The position numbers and the translations under genes were made by a program. Below are positions 26,221 to 37,945 of a DNA stretch of 64,000 bases, in pieces. Source of the DNA: Kudoa neothunni. Taxonomy: Eukaryota; Cnidaria. The notes beneath the pieces are model-generated. The model ran no database searches and was not told where the DNA came from. It saw nothing but the letters and a program-made list of their open reading frames with translations. Numbering within the stretch: position 1 is the stretch's first letter; the number at the start of each line of letters is the position of its first letter. The DNA lies in NCBI GenBank assembly GCA_964304625.1, contig OZ199838.1:6324001-6388000 (forward strand), given 5' to 3'.

Positions 26221-26526
26221 GGTCTTAACATTGACACGTGGGCTAATGGCGTCCATTGCAAATGAAGTTACATTAACACAATTTTCATGATTTTTCGATC
26301 CAAAAATACTTTAAAATGTCGTAAATATTAATGAAGATCTGGTTTTGGTTTTAATCATTTTTAGTACTTGTAATGGCGAAATATATGTATTAGTTTTATC
26401 GAAATAATAATTTATAAAAACCTAAATTTTTGTAGGGAAAAAATGTAATAAAATGTTTTTAAATTCATATTTAAAATATCTTTAGTAAGAAAAAAGATAT
26501 TCGTTGTCGTAAGAATAGCCAGTGCC
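26221..26526 (-). repeat. Right TIR of MULE
   Basis: Inverted copy of 23177-23488, ending GGCTATTCTTACGA...-type sequence read from the other strand. Confidence 0.9.
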
Positions 26527-26535
26527 TAGCTTTTA

Positions 26536-27133
26536 AGCGAAACGATTTAGTTAAACGCACGCATGCGCGATTGAATCTTAAGGGGGATACGGCGACCCGT
26601 ACTTTGGTGAACCCTGTACTAGATACTAGATGATTAACATTTGAGCCCAGATGAGTTTTATTCTTTCAAAACTATGGAAAAATAATTCCTACTGCAAAAT
26701 ATGAGATTGTTTTTATATTCATGTACAATTCCCACACTTTTATCATAAATACAAAGCTAATAGCATAATTAAGGGTTTTTATTAATAAAATTAAATAGAA
26801 TATTTTATTTCCCGCCTATTTAGGATTGAAAATATTACGATAGATAATCCGATCGAATTTTAGAAAATTTTATTATTAGCTCATTTCATCAAAGTAGTTG
26901 CAATGAGAAGCTACAAGATTATTATTAAATAAATAAAAATAAACTTGGAACACAGAAAGAAATAACATATCGATTTATTCTAACTATTTTAAAAGGTTAA
27001 ATTTTACCGCTTCATTGAAAAGATTATATTTAGGAGGTTGTAAAATAGGCAAATAAAAACTGACAACAAACAGAAAACAAATAATCAAAACTAGATAGGT
27101 TGCACATGTTTTTTTTATTAATCGAATAAGTTT
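26536..27133. other. AT-rich spacer
   Basis: No exon or repeat recognised. Confidence 0.4.
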
Positions 27134-28222
27134 TTACCATAAGTTGATTATGTCTCGGAATTTGGATTTTGTGAATAGTTGAATCCATTTGTATTGGAAT
27201 AAGTTCATGAACTGATGGTATAACTGCTCCGTTTCTCCCTGAAATTTAATTTAAACAAATTAAATATGTATTAGTGATAGAATTATTAATTTTTTTATTC
27301 GGCCTAAATTATTATTTTTACGTAGAATTTAAGCCTGATTTTATTTTGATTCACTTAAGATTTACCTTATTATTTCTAGTTTTTAGCATTGAGCTTTGTT
27401 GAAAGTTCTGGCGAGAATAATACTTTTCAAACTGTTTTTTGAATCAAAGAGTATACAATAAAATACTTATCTGGACAAAATCCTATGATACTACAAAATT
27501 GTTTGGAGTGGACATAAAACGCACAACTTAAAACCATAGAGTATAACGAAGTACACTTTATGAATTAGAAGAATGTAAATACAATTGGATACGCTTTTGG
27601 CTGATGACACCATCCTAGCCTTGATAAATTCAGAAAATATCTAAACATAATATAAAAATAAAATTAAGAGAATATTAGATAACCAAACAAATAATGCAGC
27701 CCCCAAGACGCCTTAATAAGATTATTATAGTTACCATCATTTAATACAATCTACATTCAAACACAAATAAACAAATAAATATATATACTAGTGTTGTTTG
27801 CGTCACAAATGACTACTTTATCACACAGTACTTCGTTAGGTAATATGAGATTAACGTATGAATCAAAAGGGACGTTATGAATGTTGGTATTTTGACATTA
27901 GATGGGGTTTATTTAAAACTATGAAATGAGAACACTTTAAATTTTTTCATTTCCTTTCAGGTGAGATGTGTCATTAGTAGAGTTATATTCAACAAACTTT
28001 CTTTTATGTTTGAAGATAGAACCAACTTTTTTTGAATCAGCTACAACAGGGTCAGAGCAAAGTTGAACCAATGTAATGATACGTTTGCATTTTTATTATA
28101 ATACGTTGAATTATTGGAAGTACCTGCATATTCTAATAATCATAAATGATAATAGATTGGTTTGCTTTTTTTGCCTTACTCGATATAATGATGAGAACGC
28201 AGTATGATATAACTTTCTTCAT
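27134..28222 (-). pseudogene. Saposin-like gene copy A, decayed
   Basis: Paralogue of the intact gene at 31885-33014, with the same exon order. Exon 1 starts MKKVISYCVLIIIS (signal peptide) and splices after TCG A, as in the intact copy. Later pieces are LVLSSNIKESLLN, CQNTNIHNVPFDSYVNLILP with EVLCDKVVICDANNT, CIICL, IFSEFIKARM, FCSIIGFCPDK and a final exon 27238-27134 (LYHQFMNLFQYKW, stop). The damage seen is TGA in place of a codon after LLMTHLT and a splice acceptor that reads TAA instead of TAG before CQNT (near 27901). It probably no longer makes protein. Identity rests on the SapB cysteine pattern and on similarity to copy B. Confidence 0.75.
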
Positions 28223-28889
28223 TAGAAATTGAGATATTGGCGGTAAAGTGTGGCTAAATTGTCTTTAATAATTATATTTAATCTCTAGTTTTAATTGTTA
28301 ACCATAGTCATATCTATAAAAAAATAAATATAAGCCTGCTAATTATATTTTATTTAATTTATATTATATTATATTATATTATAAGAAAAAATTCAGATTA
28401 GTTTACTCACATTTGTATTATTCCAAAATAACAATTTCTGAAAGATTGAAATATATTTGCAAGCAAGGTCTAAATTTATATTTTACTAAGAGAAGATATC
28501 CGAATTATTGTAATTTTTCCATTGAATCATTTTATCAGTTAATCAACTGGTTGAAAAATAATGATTTATTGATACACTCTAAAGATAATCGCCAATACTA
28601 GTGTATTTAATCAAGGTTCACGAAATAAGTTTTAGTTGTGCTTGTTAAATTTTAGCTTGTGGGAGAATATTAAATGAACAATATTTCATTTATAAAATTT
28701 ATCTAAACTCTAAATTTTATAGAGATTTGATATGGGTTTAATAGTTGTTTTCCTGATTAAAACTATGATAAATTATGTACTTTTTTTATCATGCATAAAA
28801 ACTAATCATCCATAATTGAGCAAGTTTTGGAATAACTGATAAACCCAATCAAATCTATAGAAATAGTTATTTTTTATTTTCTTCTCTAT

Positions 28890-29785
28890 AATAACAAAAT
28901 TAAAAATATCATTTTATTAAGAAACCGTTGATACAACATGGGATTCCATTTTTCTGAGGTGGTCTTTATCGCAACAACGTTCCACCATTGATATTCTACA
29001 TTATCGGTAGATGAAAAATTACACTTATAAACATCAGTATGTACCGAACAAGGCTTTATTTGTGATGTGTTTTATGTTGGAATAAATTCAACATTTTAAC
29101 GTTCCTTATTTTTCAATTTGCTGTGATAGCAAATGAACATTTTATAGAATAATCTATCATAGATAAAAAATACCTTTCCGAAAGACGGAATAAAATTAAT
29201 AATCTGATCCGTTTTTAAGTCGATTCTTCCAAAATAATTCACTTTGCCTCAATATGTCTAATAATGAAGTTTTCTAAGGTTAAAATAGAAACTGCTATAA
29301 ATAAAAACAATTAAATCCTTCTAATAAGGAGATAATTCGGATCTGATTTCACTGTTACAATTTTCGAGCCATAACTATTCATAAATTTGGTTGCCTCAAG
29401 ATTTTCACAATTATTTGTTCTTCTTAGTGGAAATAAAATTATTTACATAATGTGAGACTGGGTAACTATAGGCAAATCAGTGAAACGTATATTTGAGAAA
29501 ATAGGGGACTGTTTGATAGGGTCCTAACCATAAACGTTTTTTAAATAGAAGCATAACATTCGAGATAGAACGTTAGTTTCTAAGGTGTACTTCTGTCATT
29601 AAATTATTTGTAAATACACGTAGACGAATTGAATGCTTAATGCCTCATCATAAATAGCAATGTTAAATTCGAGTACTTGTAGGCGGTTCATATTACCGAG
29701 AATAACCTTTTTAAATAGGAGGATTTTGAGTTTCTCGAATCAGTAACTTAACCAGCTTTTTAACATCAACATACTTTTTAGACAT
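28890..29785 (-). CDS. Unidentified spliced coding region
   Basis: I do not recognise the product. Starting with ATG at 29785 (MSKKYVDVKKLVKLLIRETQ), short frames with coding-like composition follow: NRLQVLEFNIAIYDEALSIQ, SPIFSNIRFTDLPIVTQSH, EATKFMNSYGSKIVTVKSDP, VSILTLENFIIRHIEAK, FGRIDLKTDQIINFIPSFGK with VFFIYDRLFYKMFI, and CSVHTDVYKCNFSSTDNVEY. At least one in-frame TAG (near 29520) and one frame slip (near 29250) are not explained by introns. It may be a decaying gene or contain sequence errors. FTDLP ... PNYLL vaguely recalls VPS10/sortilin blades, too weak to name. Confidence 0.4.
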
Positions 29786-31884
29786 TTTAAATTTTATATA
29801 AGAACAAAATCGGGTAGGAATAAATCATCCTCAAGTGAGTATATATTGCAATATATCTTTGTTTGCATCCATTGCTTTAAGAAATAACTATATAAAATTC
29901 TTGAATCCTAAATTAAAATTATAAATCTTCTTTATTCAAAACCCGGTGAAGTACCAAAATTGCAGATGAATCGATCAGTACAGCGGTTTTTAAAATGGGC
30001 CCGACAAGAAAGTTTTAACGAAAGGTTCTGCGAAAAAGTTCCAAGTTCAAAATAAAACTTGTTTTAGCTTCTTCAATATATTGTTCATTGAGACATTTGT
30101 TTAAGGTATATTTTATCATTCATAATTATAAAAAGTAAAATATTGAAGCTATGGTACATTAAAATTTAGACAGCCGCTATGGTTACGAGTTATAATGATC
30201 AGCTAGGACGAGTTTTGACCATATTTATTATTTCCGACCCCGTCTACAATTCTAATTATCATCAACTAGCCGTAATACCCGGCTAAGCTCGGGGTGTTGA
30301 AAATATATAATTCAGGGGAAAAAATTCCAATATAACATCTATATACAGATTTATCGACCACAACCTCCACCCCAGATGGCTCTAACCCTCTCGGTCATCC
30401 GAAGGTTGATTTAGATGAAAACTTAAAACGCTAAGAAAATACAACTAAAAATTGTTCTATTCTTGTGAAATTATAATCATCTCTATTCGGACACAAATTC
30501 TACTATTCCTAATAAATTACCTTTAACAATCCCATAAATTTTTTGAAATTTCACCATTTCTTGAAACACACTATCTTTGGGTAATTCCGAAGTTTGTTTT
30601 GTATATATGTATAGACAGATAATATTTGACCTATTCTAACAATCTGGCTCTGTAAATCACGTAAAAATATGAGTTTTTCGTATTAAAACTGACGGGCGTC
30701 CAAGCGTGTACATTATTTTGGCTTAAACCCCCTGACGAAAGCCCTGGTTTATAATTGATTAAAAATCGAATGTACATGGCAAAATGTATTGAAAAGCAAG
30801 TAGACTCTCAATGACGTCTAAAATATTAAAAACCATTTTTTTAGTAGAAGTAAATCAATCATGATGTGCCAACAAATCTGTATTAATAACCAATCAGGTG
30901 AACATAGAGAATACACTTGTCAGATTCAGATTTTAATGGAAAAATATCGCGAGAATAAGTCGTAAAGTGATCTCCGAAGAAATATCTGTATCGTTTCACC
31001 ATCGAATCATAACTTTGAAGAGTTCAAATGGCAGATAGGTAAGATTGCCGCTTCTACACTTCGCGCCTCCATTCCACAGTGGAAATTGGGCTTAGAATGT
31101 ACGCCAACTAACAAGTGTGATCCTTCTAAAATTATAGTTCGATATATTGAAGTGGTTTGGTAAACTTTTGAATTGCTGAAGACGTATTAGATAATACAAA
31201 GTAATAGGACCAAAAGATAGTTCATTGCAACCGAAGGACAATATGAGTGGTTTAAGGTGAATTCTTGTGGTTATTTATTGAAGCGCTGATGTAGTAGGCT
31301 TAAGGAGCCAGATTTCCCCACAAAGCCAATAAATTACGCTTATTTTTTTTACCTAGCGAACAACAAAAGTACAAAGATTTAATGTATAGAATTGATGTTC
31401 ATAAAATAATTATAACAATTATAAAAGGTTATTTTTGCTTTATAGCATCTAAAAAATTGATTTCATCATAAACTGGATTCATTAGTCAATGTTCATACTG
31501 CCTTGAAAATTTTTCTCCCAAATGTAAGTCAGTTAAGAAAAACTAAAATGATATTCAAATTCTTCCCATTTTATCTCCATTTCATTTAAACAAAAAAACA
31601 TTTTGTTTGAAGACTACTAAAAACTGTAATAATAGTATGGACTTATAATTTTGTCGAAAAAATCAGTATTTGAATTTTGTAAATAACGATACGATTAATG
31701 TGGCATTATAACCGTACATAATTTGATAATTGCGAAAGAACATTGCATAAAGTCATTCTGAATAATAAAAGATTCAATCACAAAAGAAAATTCTAATAAT
31801 TTTTTAATAAAGTTCCATAATTATATCGATTCAAAGCATATTTAGGATATAGACGACTTATTGGAATTTTTGAAATAGATTTTT
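29786..31884. other. Intergenic stretch with short repeats
   Basis: A fragment of the AATTATT repeat family lies at 30206-30240, and a GC-rich block with CCCGGCTAAGCTCGGGG at 30279-30296 resembles the head of the element at 12983. No exon chain was found. Confidence 0.4.
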
Positions 31885-33014
31885 TTAAGCATAGTTGACC
31901 AAATCTTGCGGAGTAATATTATTAAACATGCTCTTCCAAGCTTGTTCTATATTTTGCAACAGACTTCTGTCTTCATTAGGATCATCTAATTTTGAGAGTT
32001 AATAGGAATGATTAATTTAATGTTTATGCTACTTGATGAGGTTCGATTAGTACGTCTAGGATGATTCATAAATTTAGATAATAATTTAATATAAAATAAT
32101 AAATTACCCTCTCATAAACCTTGATAACACAATATCCATGCCATTGATAGTCGAGTGAAGAATTCTTTAAGCGATTTACATATCAAATTGAACATACAGA
32201 ATATACCTATCAGGACAAACTCTAGAGTCATAACAATAATTTTTGCCATATGAACCCAATACATATGTAGAAAACATATTTATCATTCTTTCGCACTACA
32301 GAAACTAACTAAAATTACCAAGGATATTACATACCAATCCATTTGACGATTGGCCACAGTAACGAATGTATAAGGAAGAATTTGTTGAAGGTGTCAGTAT
32401 ATATTTTATTGATTCGGAGATAACCTATATTTATCGTTGATATGTTCCAATTTCAAATATAGTAATTATCACTAAGCACGATAAACAATTTTGTTGGGAT
32501 CGTAATGATACAACTAACAATACAAATCAGAATAAACCAATATTCTCTATAATAAGATGTCCCAAATAATAATGAATTATAAACCTGTGTTGTTATCGTT
32601 ACAAACCACCATATTTTCGCACATAAAATCGATTGGAAACATATTATTCATGTATGCTTCAAAAGGGATTTGATAGTAATGATGATCTTGGCACTAAACC
32701 TTATTTATTGAACGCATACAAACTGATAAATACAACGTATTCGTTTGAATTTTGGCATCGCTGCCTGACCATATTTCGCACAGCATTCAATAAGGAATAT
32801 ATAACATTCACCGATAGAGTCAATCTGGTTGGTGAAACCTATAACATTTAGACTGATAACTAAACGCCAAACACGAGTTGTACATCCTGACTATTAGTCA
32901 AAGGATTCCCGTATGCTATGGTGTAATCTAATAAAGATTGTATTACGATAGATATAATGCACTTTTACTTGAAAAAACGATCAAGAAACAAATTTTTAGA
33001 ATAGTATCTTTCAT
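31885..33014 (-). CDS. Secreted saposin-like (SapB) protein, 10 exons
   Basis: Saposin-type proteins bind lipids in lysosomes or after secretion. Exons: 33014-32969, 32927-32875, 32838-32734, 32693-32585, 32513-32473, 32424-32335, 32295-32207, 32164-32108, 32055-32033, 31985-31885. Every junction is GT...AG and keeps phase, giving 237 residues. Start MKDTILKICFLIVFS is a signal peptide. The first SapB-like unit is partial (RQRC, YVC, DFMCENMVVC). The second has the full pattern: NCLSCLVISESIKYIL, RYC, GLCERMINMFSTYVL, NYCYDSRVC. The C terminus is amphipathic (LLQNIEQAWKSMF). Copy A is its decayed paralogue about 4 kb downstream on the same strand. Whether it is lysosomal, digestive or pore-forming cannot be told. 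Confidence 0.75.
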
Positions 33015-33717
33015 TTTATTGCTGAGCACTTTAAAGAGTTAATAATGAACCCTTAAATAGTTAGCTGTTATCAATTAAATTCATAACTGTAGATAAAACT
33101 TTATTCTAACAGAAAACCTGACAAGCCAAGTTTAAAATTGAGCTCCACATGGAACAAATATCCATTGAATTCTCTAGACAGATATTACAATTTTCTTAAC
33201 TCTATCTCATCGGCAGTCATTCACCAATAATCATAATTTCAGACCAATTTCAACATTACCCCACATATTCAGATGACTTTAAAATAAAAGAAAATCTGTG
33301 TAATTATTAAATTAGTCATTTTATTTTCGATGCAAAATAAAGATAAAACTCAGTTTTTCAAGGAGATAATAATAAAGCTATATCTAATCTAAAAAACTAA
33401 GTTAATCCAATTCTTTCGGTTTTTTGTCATCATTATGATGATAACAGTCTCCAAGGAGTCTTAAGGGAATTTCCGATAGCTTCATTTTATTTGTATTGTT
33501 TTATATATAAGCAAAGCGTTAAGTTATTTGACACCTAGTGGGCTAATAAAACGCGGAATTTTTTGCATTCGATTTCCAATTTATTGCAAGAAAAAGCGTA
33601 AAATAGAAACTCATAAAACGTTGATAAACTACAATAACAACATTGTTAATCCAAAAATTATTTTTTCGCAAGCTCATTCCTATTCAACTTTTAAAAAAAG
33701 TCATTGAAACATTACAT

Positions 33718-34008
33718 TTACTCAAGGATCTGTAAAAACTCGTCTGCTGTGCAGTTTTCCCAACAATCCTCCCAAACATTATCTTTTGTGGATGAGTAAG
33801 CACGTTTGAGCTTTGTTAGTTCATCGTTTGAGACATCTAAATGCAAAAAAATCATTCAATTTAAGTCAACCAATAATCCACAATTGCCTCGACAAGGAAA
33901 GTCCTCAAAATCGTCTTGTTCCAAAGGTAACAATTGGAGGAGACAATTGTAATATTCTGAGGAAGTAACGTTTTGGGGTAACTTAAACTCTTTGCTCTCT
34001 GTCACCAT
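33718..34008 (-). CDS. SEM1: SEM1/DSS1, 26S proteasome lid subunit
   Basis: SEM1 is a small acidic, largely disordered protein of the proteasome lid that also partners BRCA2 and TREX-2. Exon 1 is 34008-33882 and exon 2 is 33836-33718, with a 45-nt intron; the product is 81 residues, against 70 in humans. The two family hallmarks are present: LEQDDFEDFP (like EEDDEFEEFP) and NVWEDCWEN (like HVWEDNWDD), followed by a C-terminal helix DEFLQIL. The start ATG opens MVTESKEFKLPQN. It lies upstream of the saposin-like gene on the same strand, with no sign of co-expression. Confidence 0.88.
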
Positions 34009-34672
34009 TTGTTAAAGGATGCGTGCGCGTCCATTAAGGATTTCCATGTACTTGGTCTACCTTTCCATCTTTTTAAAATAAAATTTTCATCGCATCCACA
34101 TTATATGAGAATGAGTTTTATAAACTAATCTGACAAACTAATTCAAATTCATTCATTGCATAAATTAATTGATAGTGCCATTTTTAATCCTTTAAGCGTC
34201 CGTAACTTTAAAATATCGAAAAAAATTTTCAGAGTATGTTTTAAAATCAATGTAAGATAATAAAAGATTTAGAGATTAATCTTTTATATCTATTTTTTGT
34301 GAGATATTCGAATTACACAATAAATTGAGAAATATGTCGAGATGTGCCAATGTCCCTAAAAAATATTAAGAAATTATCTGCAGAACTGAAAATTTATCAG
34401 ATTTTATATTAAAATATTTTAATGATTTTTCGTTAAAATCGTAAAATTCCGCAATATTTTTCCCAAACCTTAGAATTTGATCAATTTTCAAACACTAATA
34501 AGGGCACTACAATTAGTTAAGATTTAAAATTAAAATACATCTACTCATTTGTGTCACTGTTGAGATTAAATGGCCATTTTTACAACAATGAGAGAATATT
34601 TTTGGGATAGCATCACGAAATGTTTAAAGGAGAGTGAATCGTAGTATTGTAGATAAGATCTAGGTGGCACTA
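34009..34672. other. SEM1 upstream region
   Basis: No gene recognised. Confidence 0.4.
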
Positions 34673-34743
34673 GTTTTGACTATATTTAATTATTTCTGGT
34701 ACCTAAGAACAAAATTGTGGGTCAGAAATAATTAAATACATTA
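34673..34743 (-). repeat. AATTATT palindrome repeat copy
   Basis: TATATTTAATTATTTCTGG ... CAGAAATAATTAAATA, inverted relative to 60190-60330. The adjacent GGTGGCACTAGTTTTGACT also matches that copy. Confidence 0.7.
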
Positions 34744-35526
34744 AACCAATATTTCTCAATGTGGGGTGTGACAAAATTTTGGTGAGATATAAAAATTTTT
34801 GAACGTTTAATGAAGCGCTCTGACGCGGAAATCGTAAGTATTCGTGCGGCATGGATAATGGTGAGACAGTAGGGCAGTATAACATACTTTGAAATTTATA
34901 TCGCGATTTTGGGGCTAAAGTTTACTTTAGATCCATTTGATCCGGATTAATTTTCGTATACAAACCAAGATAAATCAGCATAAGAGAGATTAAACTTTTT
35001 AAATATGATTTACTGCATTTATGGTTTTTGCGAAGATTTGATCGCTAATTTTTTAAGTATATATTTAAAAAGGTAGTTAGGCGTCAGACGAGGTTTCTTA
35101 ATTCGAATACAGCAACATTTTCATTTGCGAGCGCCCAGGATGGCTTCAATATGATTCGCCTTTACAACGCCTCTGCTCACAAATTCTTGGCTATGATTTA
35201 CAACACAGTGCAAATATTCATTTTATCCAGCCGTCTGTATCAATTCAGACAATCTGACCAAATAATGGAACTTCTCCCGACCCAACGAATTATAATACCT
35301 GTAAATGTTTCCTCATTTCACACTGTGTGGTCTCCCTAAATACATTTCTACGTTCCAATACCCCACCAACAATCAAATAATCTTGATTCGACAAAATCAT
35401 CCCAACATTATATTTCCTCCTGCAAAGTAAGGATTTGTCTATCGGGGTGACTACTCAAATTCCTTAGATTTTGTTTGAATTCTTTACAACTTAGTTGGAA
35501 TGGACATACCGGATGAAACATTAATA

Positions 35527-37402
35527 CAGTCGAGATTCGATATTGCGTAATTTTTGGGGCCAAGGAAAAATTACGCAATAAAAAGGTTTTACGCAATATC
35601 GAGTCACGCACACGCGCACTTGTAAAAATATTCGATTTAAACTTGTTTTGTGCGTTTATCCTACTTTAAATCATTGCTAGTGAAATAAAATAAATATAAG
35701 GAATTTTATCTAAATTAACCAGACAAAATTATTATGAAAAAATGAAGTAATTTTAGTTTGGTGCCATCTTTGAGATGATATTTTTAAAATTCGATCCATT
35801 ATCGGATGAAGATCGATGAGTCCAGATGGATCTTCCTGAATAAACACCTTCCTTAATGTACTTACGGCATGCTTTATATCTTTTGCTGGAACTTTTGGTT
35901 CTTCCTCATCAGATTTGATTTCATTCTTAATTGGATTCACTGTTGATATTAAGACATCGCCGTTATATTCTTCACAAGTAGGTAAGTTATCATCATCAAA
36001 GTTGGTCTCCCATGTTTCCTCCTCGACTATAAAAATATTAAAATTTTATTGAATATTTATACTCTGTTCATCTTCGAAAATTTTATTATTTGTTTCCGTC
36101 TCTGTATCTCCTATGATAATGGATTAATTTTTGAAGTTCGCATTAGCTTTTACTTTCGCTAAATATGCCCGACTTTTTAAAACAGTTGACAATAATTTCA
36201 GGTGGAATACTGTTTCATGCTTCTTGGAGTGTCAAAATTGCATTAAGTAATGTAAATTTATTATTTAACGAATCATCACATAATGCCATATGGCTACACA
36301 ATATTTTTTTATATCTACTTTTAAGACAATTAATCACTCCGAGATCGAGTGGCTGTAAAACACTTGTAGAATTTTTCGTTGTTCTGACTCCATTTTAAAA
36401 TTTAATTTTTTCATTATCTAGACAAAAAATAGCAGAGGTCATCCGAGAATTTTTTTGGGCATAATACTCATAAGGTAAATTTTTCACCCCCTTGAAGCAC
36501 CTGGGGTTTTGGTATTTCCCAATTACGACTAAGGGCAACTTTTCTCCGCTTAAAGAGCACGATGCCAAAATCGTTATTCTTTTTTTCGATAGCTTTTTAA
36601 CTTTAATGTCATTTTCTTCTTTTAATACATAACTACTGTTCTGTAATTGCTCATAAAACGAACCAGTTTCGTCAATATTGATTATATTTTTTGGGCTATA
36701 TATGCTTATCAAATTTTTATTTTCATAGATCCACGAATCAATAAACGCGACGTTAGCGCTCGCAGCTTCACCATGAAAATACTTGAAAATGATTCCAAAC
36801 CTTTTTTTAAACCCCGCTAGCCAACCCCTGCTTGCTTTAAAATTTTGAACTACATTCTTTCTGAAAATTATGGTGGCAATTTCAAGTATTACGTCACCAA
36901 AAATAATGTGACCATTGGTGCGTTTTTTGATAAACCATTCATAAACTTCTTCGCCTATGTTGATAAATCTTCCATTTGAATGCCTCTTCCTATTTCCTGC
37001 AACATCTGAATTTTTCAGCTTGGTTTCATGAGAAAGAATTCTGTCAAGCGTTGAATGTCCTTTAAGAAATAAATTATCGATTAAAAATAATCATACCACT
37101 AAGTTTAAACTTTTCAACCGTCATTTTCTTTGCGCCCTTTATTGATTTTATTGAATTGTAATATTGTATTATTCTAATTTTCTCAGAAATTTCACGCTGC
37201 TCCCTGGACATACTGAAGATGAAATCACGCAATACTAAATCAGAGGCACATAGAACAAATATTTTTTTATTTTTATTCTATATTATTAATTTAATAAATA
37301 AAGTAATGATATAACTCTAAAATTAAGTCCCAATGTAAATATCTTCATATCGAAAATCTTAAATTACGCAATACCGAATCACGCACTATCCAATCTCGAC
37401 TG
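35527..37402 (-). mobile_element. Tigger/pogo transposon
   Basis: The ends CAGTCGAGATTCGATATTGCG (left) and, inverted, CAGTCGAGATTGGATAGTGCG (right) sit between TA dinucleotides at 35525-35526 and 37403-37404. It is inserted in the Merlin relic at 34911-37850. It encodes a damaged CENP-B/DDE transposase on the minus strand. Confidence 0.9.
35710..37211 (-). pseudogene. Tigger/pogo transposase with internal loss
   Basis: ATG at 37211 opens an HTH-like exon (ISEKIRIIQYYNSIKSIKGA). A 37-nt GT...AG intron (37096-37060) leads to exon 2 (GHSTLDRILSHE, the CENP-B HTH part RGWLAGFKKRFGI, INIDETGSFY with the first catalytic Asp, KKRITILASC, PRCFKGVKNLP, MTSAIF). The family then has a VDNCPAH-type second Asp. 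Here that block is mostly missing between about 36410 and 36380, and reading resumes in another frame at NSTSVLQPLDLGVI, TLLNAILTLQEAW and the C terminus at 35940-35710. It lacks a full catalytic triad. Confidence 0.85.
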
Positions 37403-37945
37403 TATTCGACTATGGTTTTTCACGAGTTCCATCTCATCGAAAGTAAACTTTTGTGAGGATACATCGCGCGAATACAAGAATATGACCTTTAAAAATTTTT
37501 ATACCTTCAGATGACCTCGTTTAAAGGAACTACCAATCCTAGAAGATTTTGTTTTAATATTTTGAGAAATAATGTTTATATCCAACACTCAGCTGACTTT
37601 TTGAAAGAGACAGGTGCATTACAAATATGTGGGTTACTGTCTAGAAGCCCCAGCTTTCTCCTTACTTGTATGTTATAATGATCATCGTATTTTAATAGAT
37701 CTTTAAAATGAAGTTCTATTGTTTCAGCGTCAATAAACTCGGCAGATGGAACAGAAATAGTCAACTTTAATATGCTTTTTTATTAGAGTTTTAAACCTCG
37801 CGCCTACGAAAATAAATCTGGATTAAATTGATCTAAAGTAAACATTGACTCGATTTTTGATATCGCTTATTTTTGAGTGATGGTAAATATCACAAAAATA
37901 CAAAACGCAACGACTAATTATATAAACAGTAATAATAATCTTTAA

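Larger units (their letters stand above)
23177..26526 (-). mobile_element. MULE (Mutator-like) transposon with ~310-bp TIRs
   Basis: Long inverted repeats (23177-23488 and 26221-26526) start GGCACTGGCTATTCTTACGA at both outer ends. They are flanked by an exact 9-bp target duplication TAGCTTTTA (23168-23176 and 26527-26535), the length typical of Mutator-like elements. The 3,350-bp element encloses a minus-strand transposase with FAR1/FLYWCH-like, DDE and SWIM parts. The repeats have diverged by a few percent and the coding region has at least two lesions, so it is a complete but probably inactive copy. Confidence 0.93.
34911..37850 (-). mobile_element. Merlin relic interrupted by a Tigger element
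   Basis: Terminal inverted repeats pair 34911-34956 (GGGGCTAAAGTTTACTTTAG...) with about 37809-37850, and the flanks share CGATTTT (7 of an 8-bp target duplication). Minus-strand remnants split across the Tigger insertion are an N-terminal part at 37764-37576 (GLLDSNPHIC) and a core at 35510-35140 (YLIVGGV, DTDGW, VNHSQEFVSRGV, HIEAILGAR). The inverted repeats resemble those of the younger Merlin at 19496, so this is a related subfamily. Confidence 0.75.

Noticed and set aside
28413-28601. Plus-strand frame with ISERLKYI and YCNFSIESF, perhaps a third saposin piece
   Set aside because: It lacks a start, splice partners and the SapB cysteine pattern; resemblance to the second SapB unit is short and could be chance.
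32633-32851. Plus-strand frame of 72 codons
   Set aside because: It is the reverse strand of exons 3 and 4 of the saposin-like gene.
33403-33486. Minus-strand 27-codon frame MKLSEIPLRLLGDCYHH
   Set aside because: Too short and without neighbours; upstream of the saposin-like gene but not joined by any clear splice.
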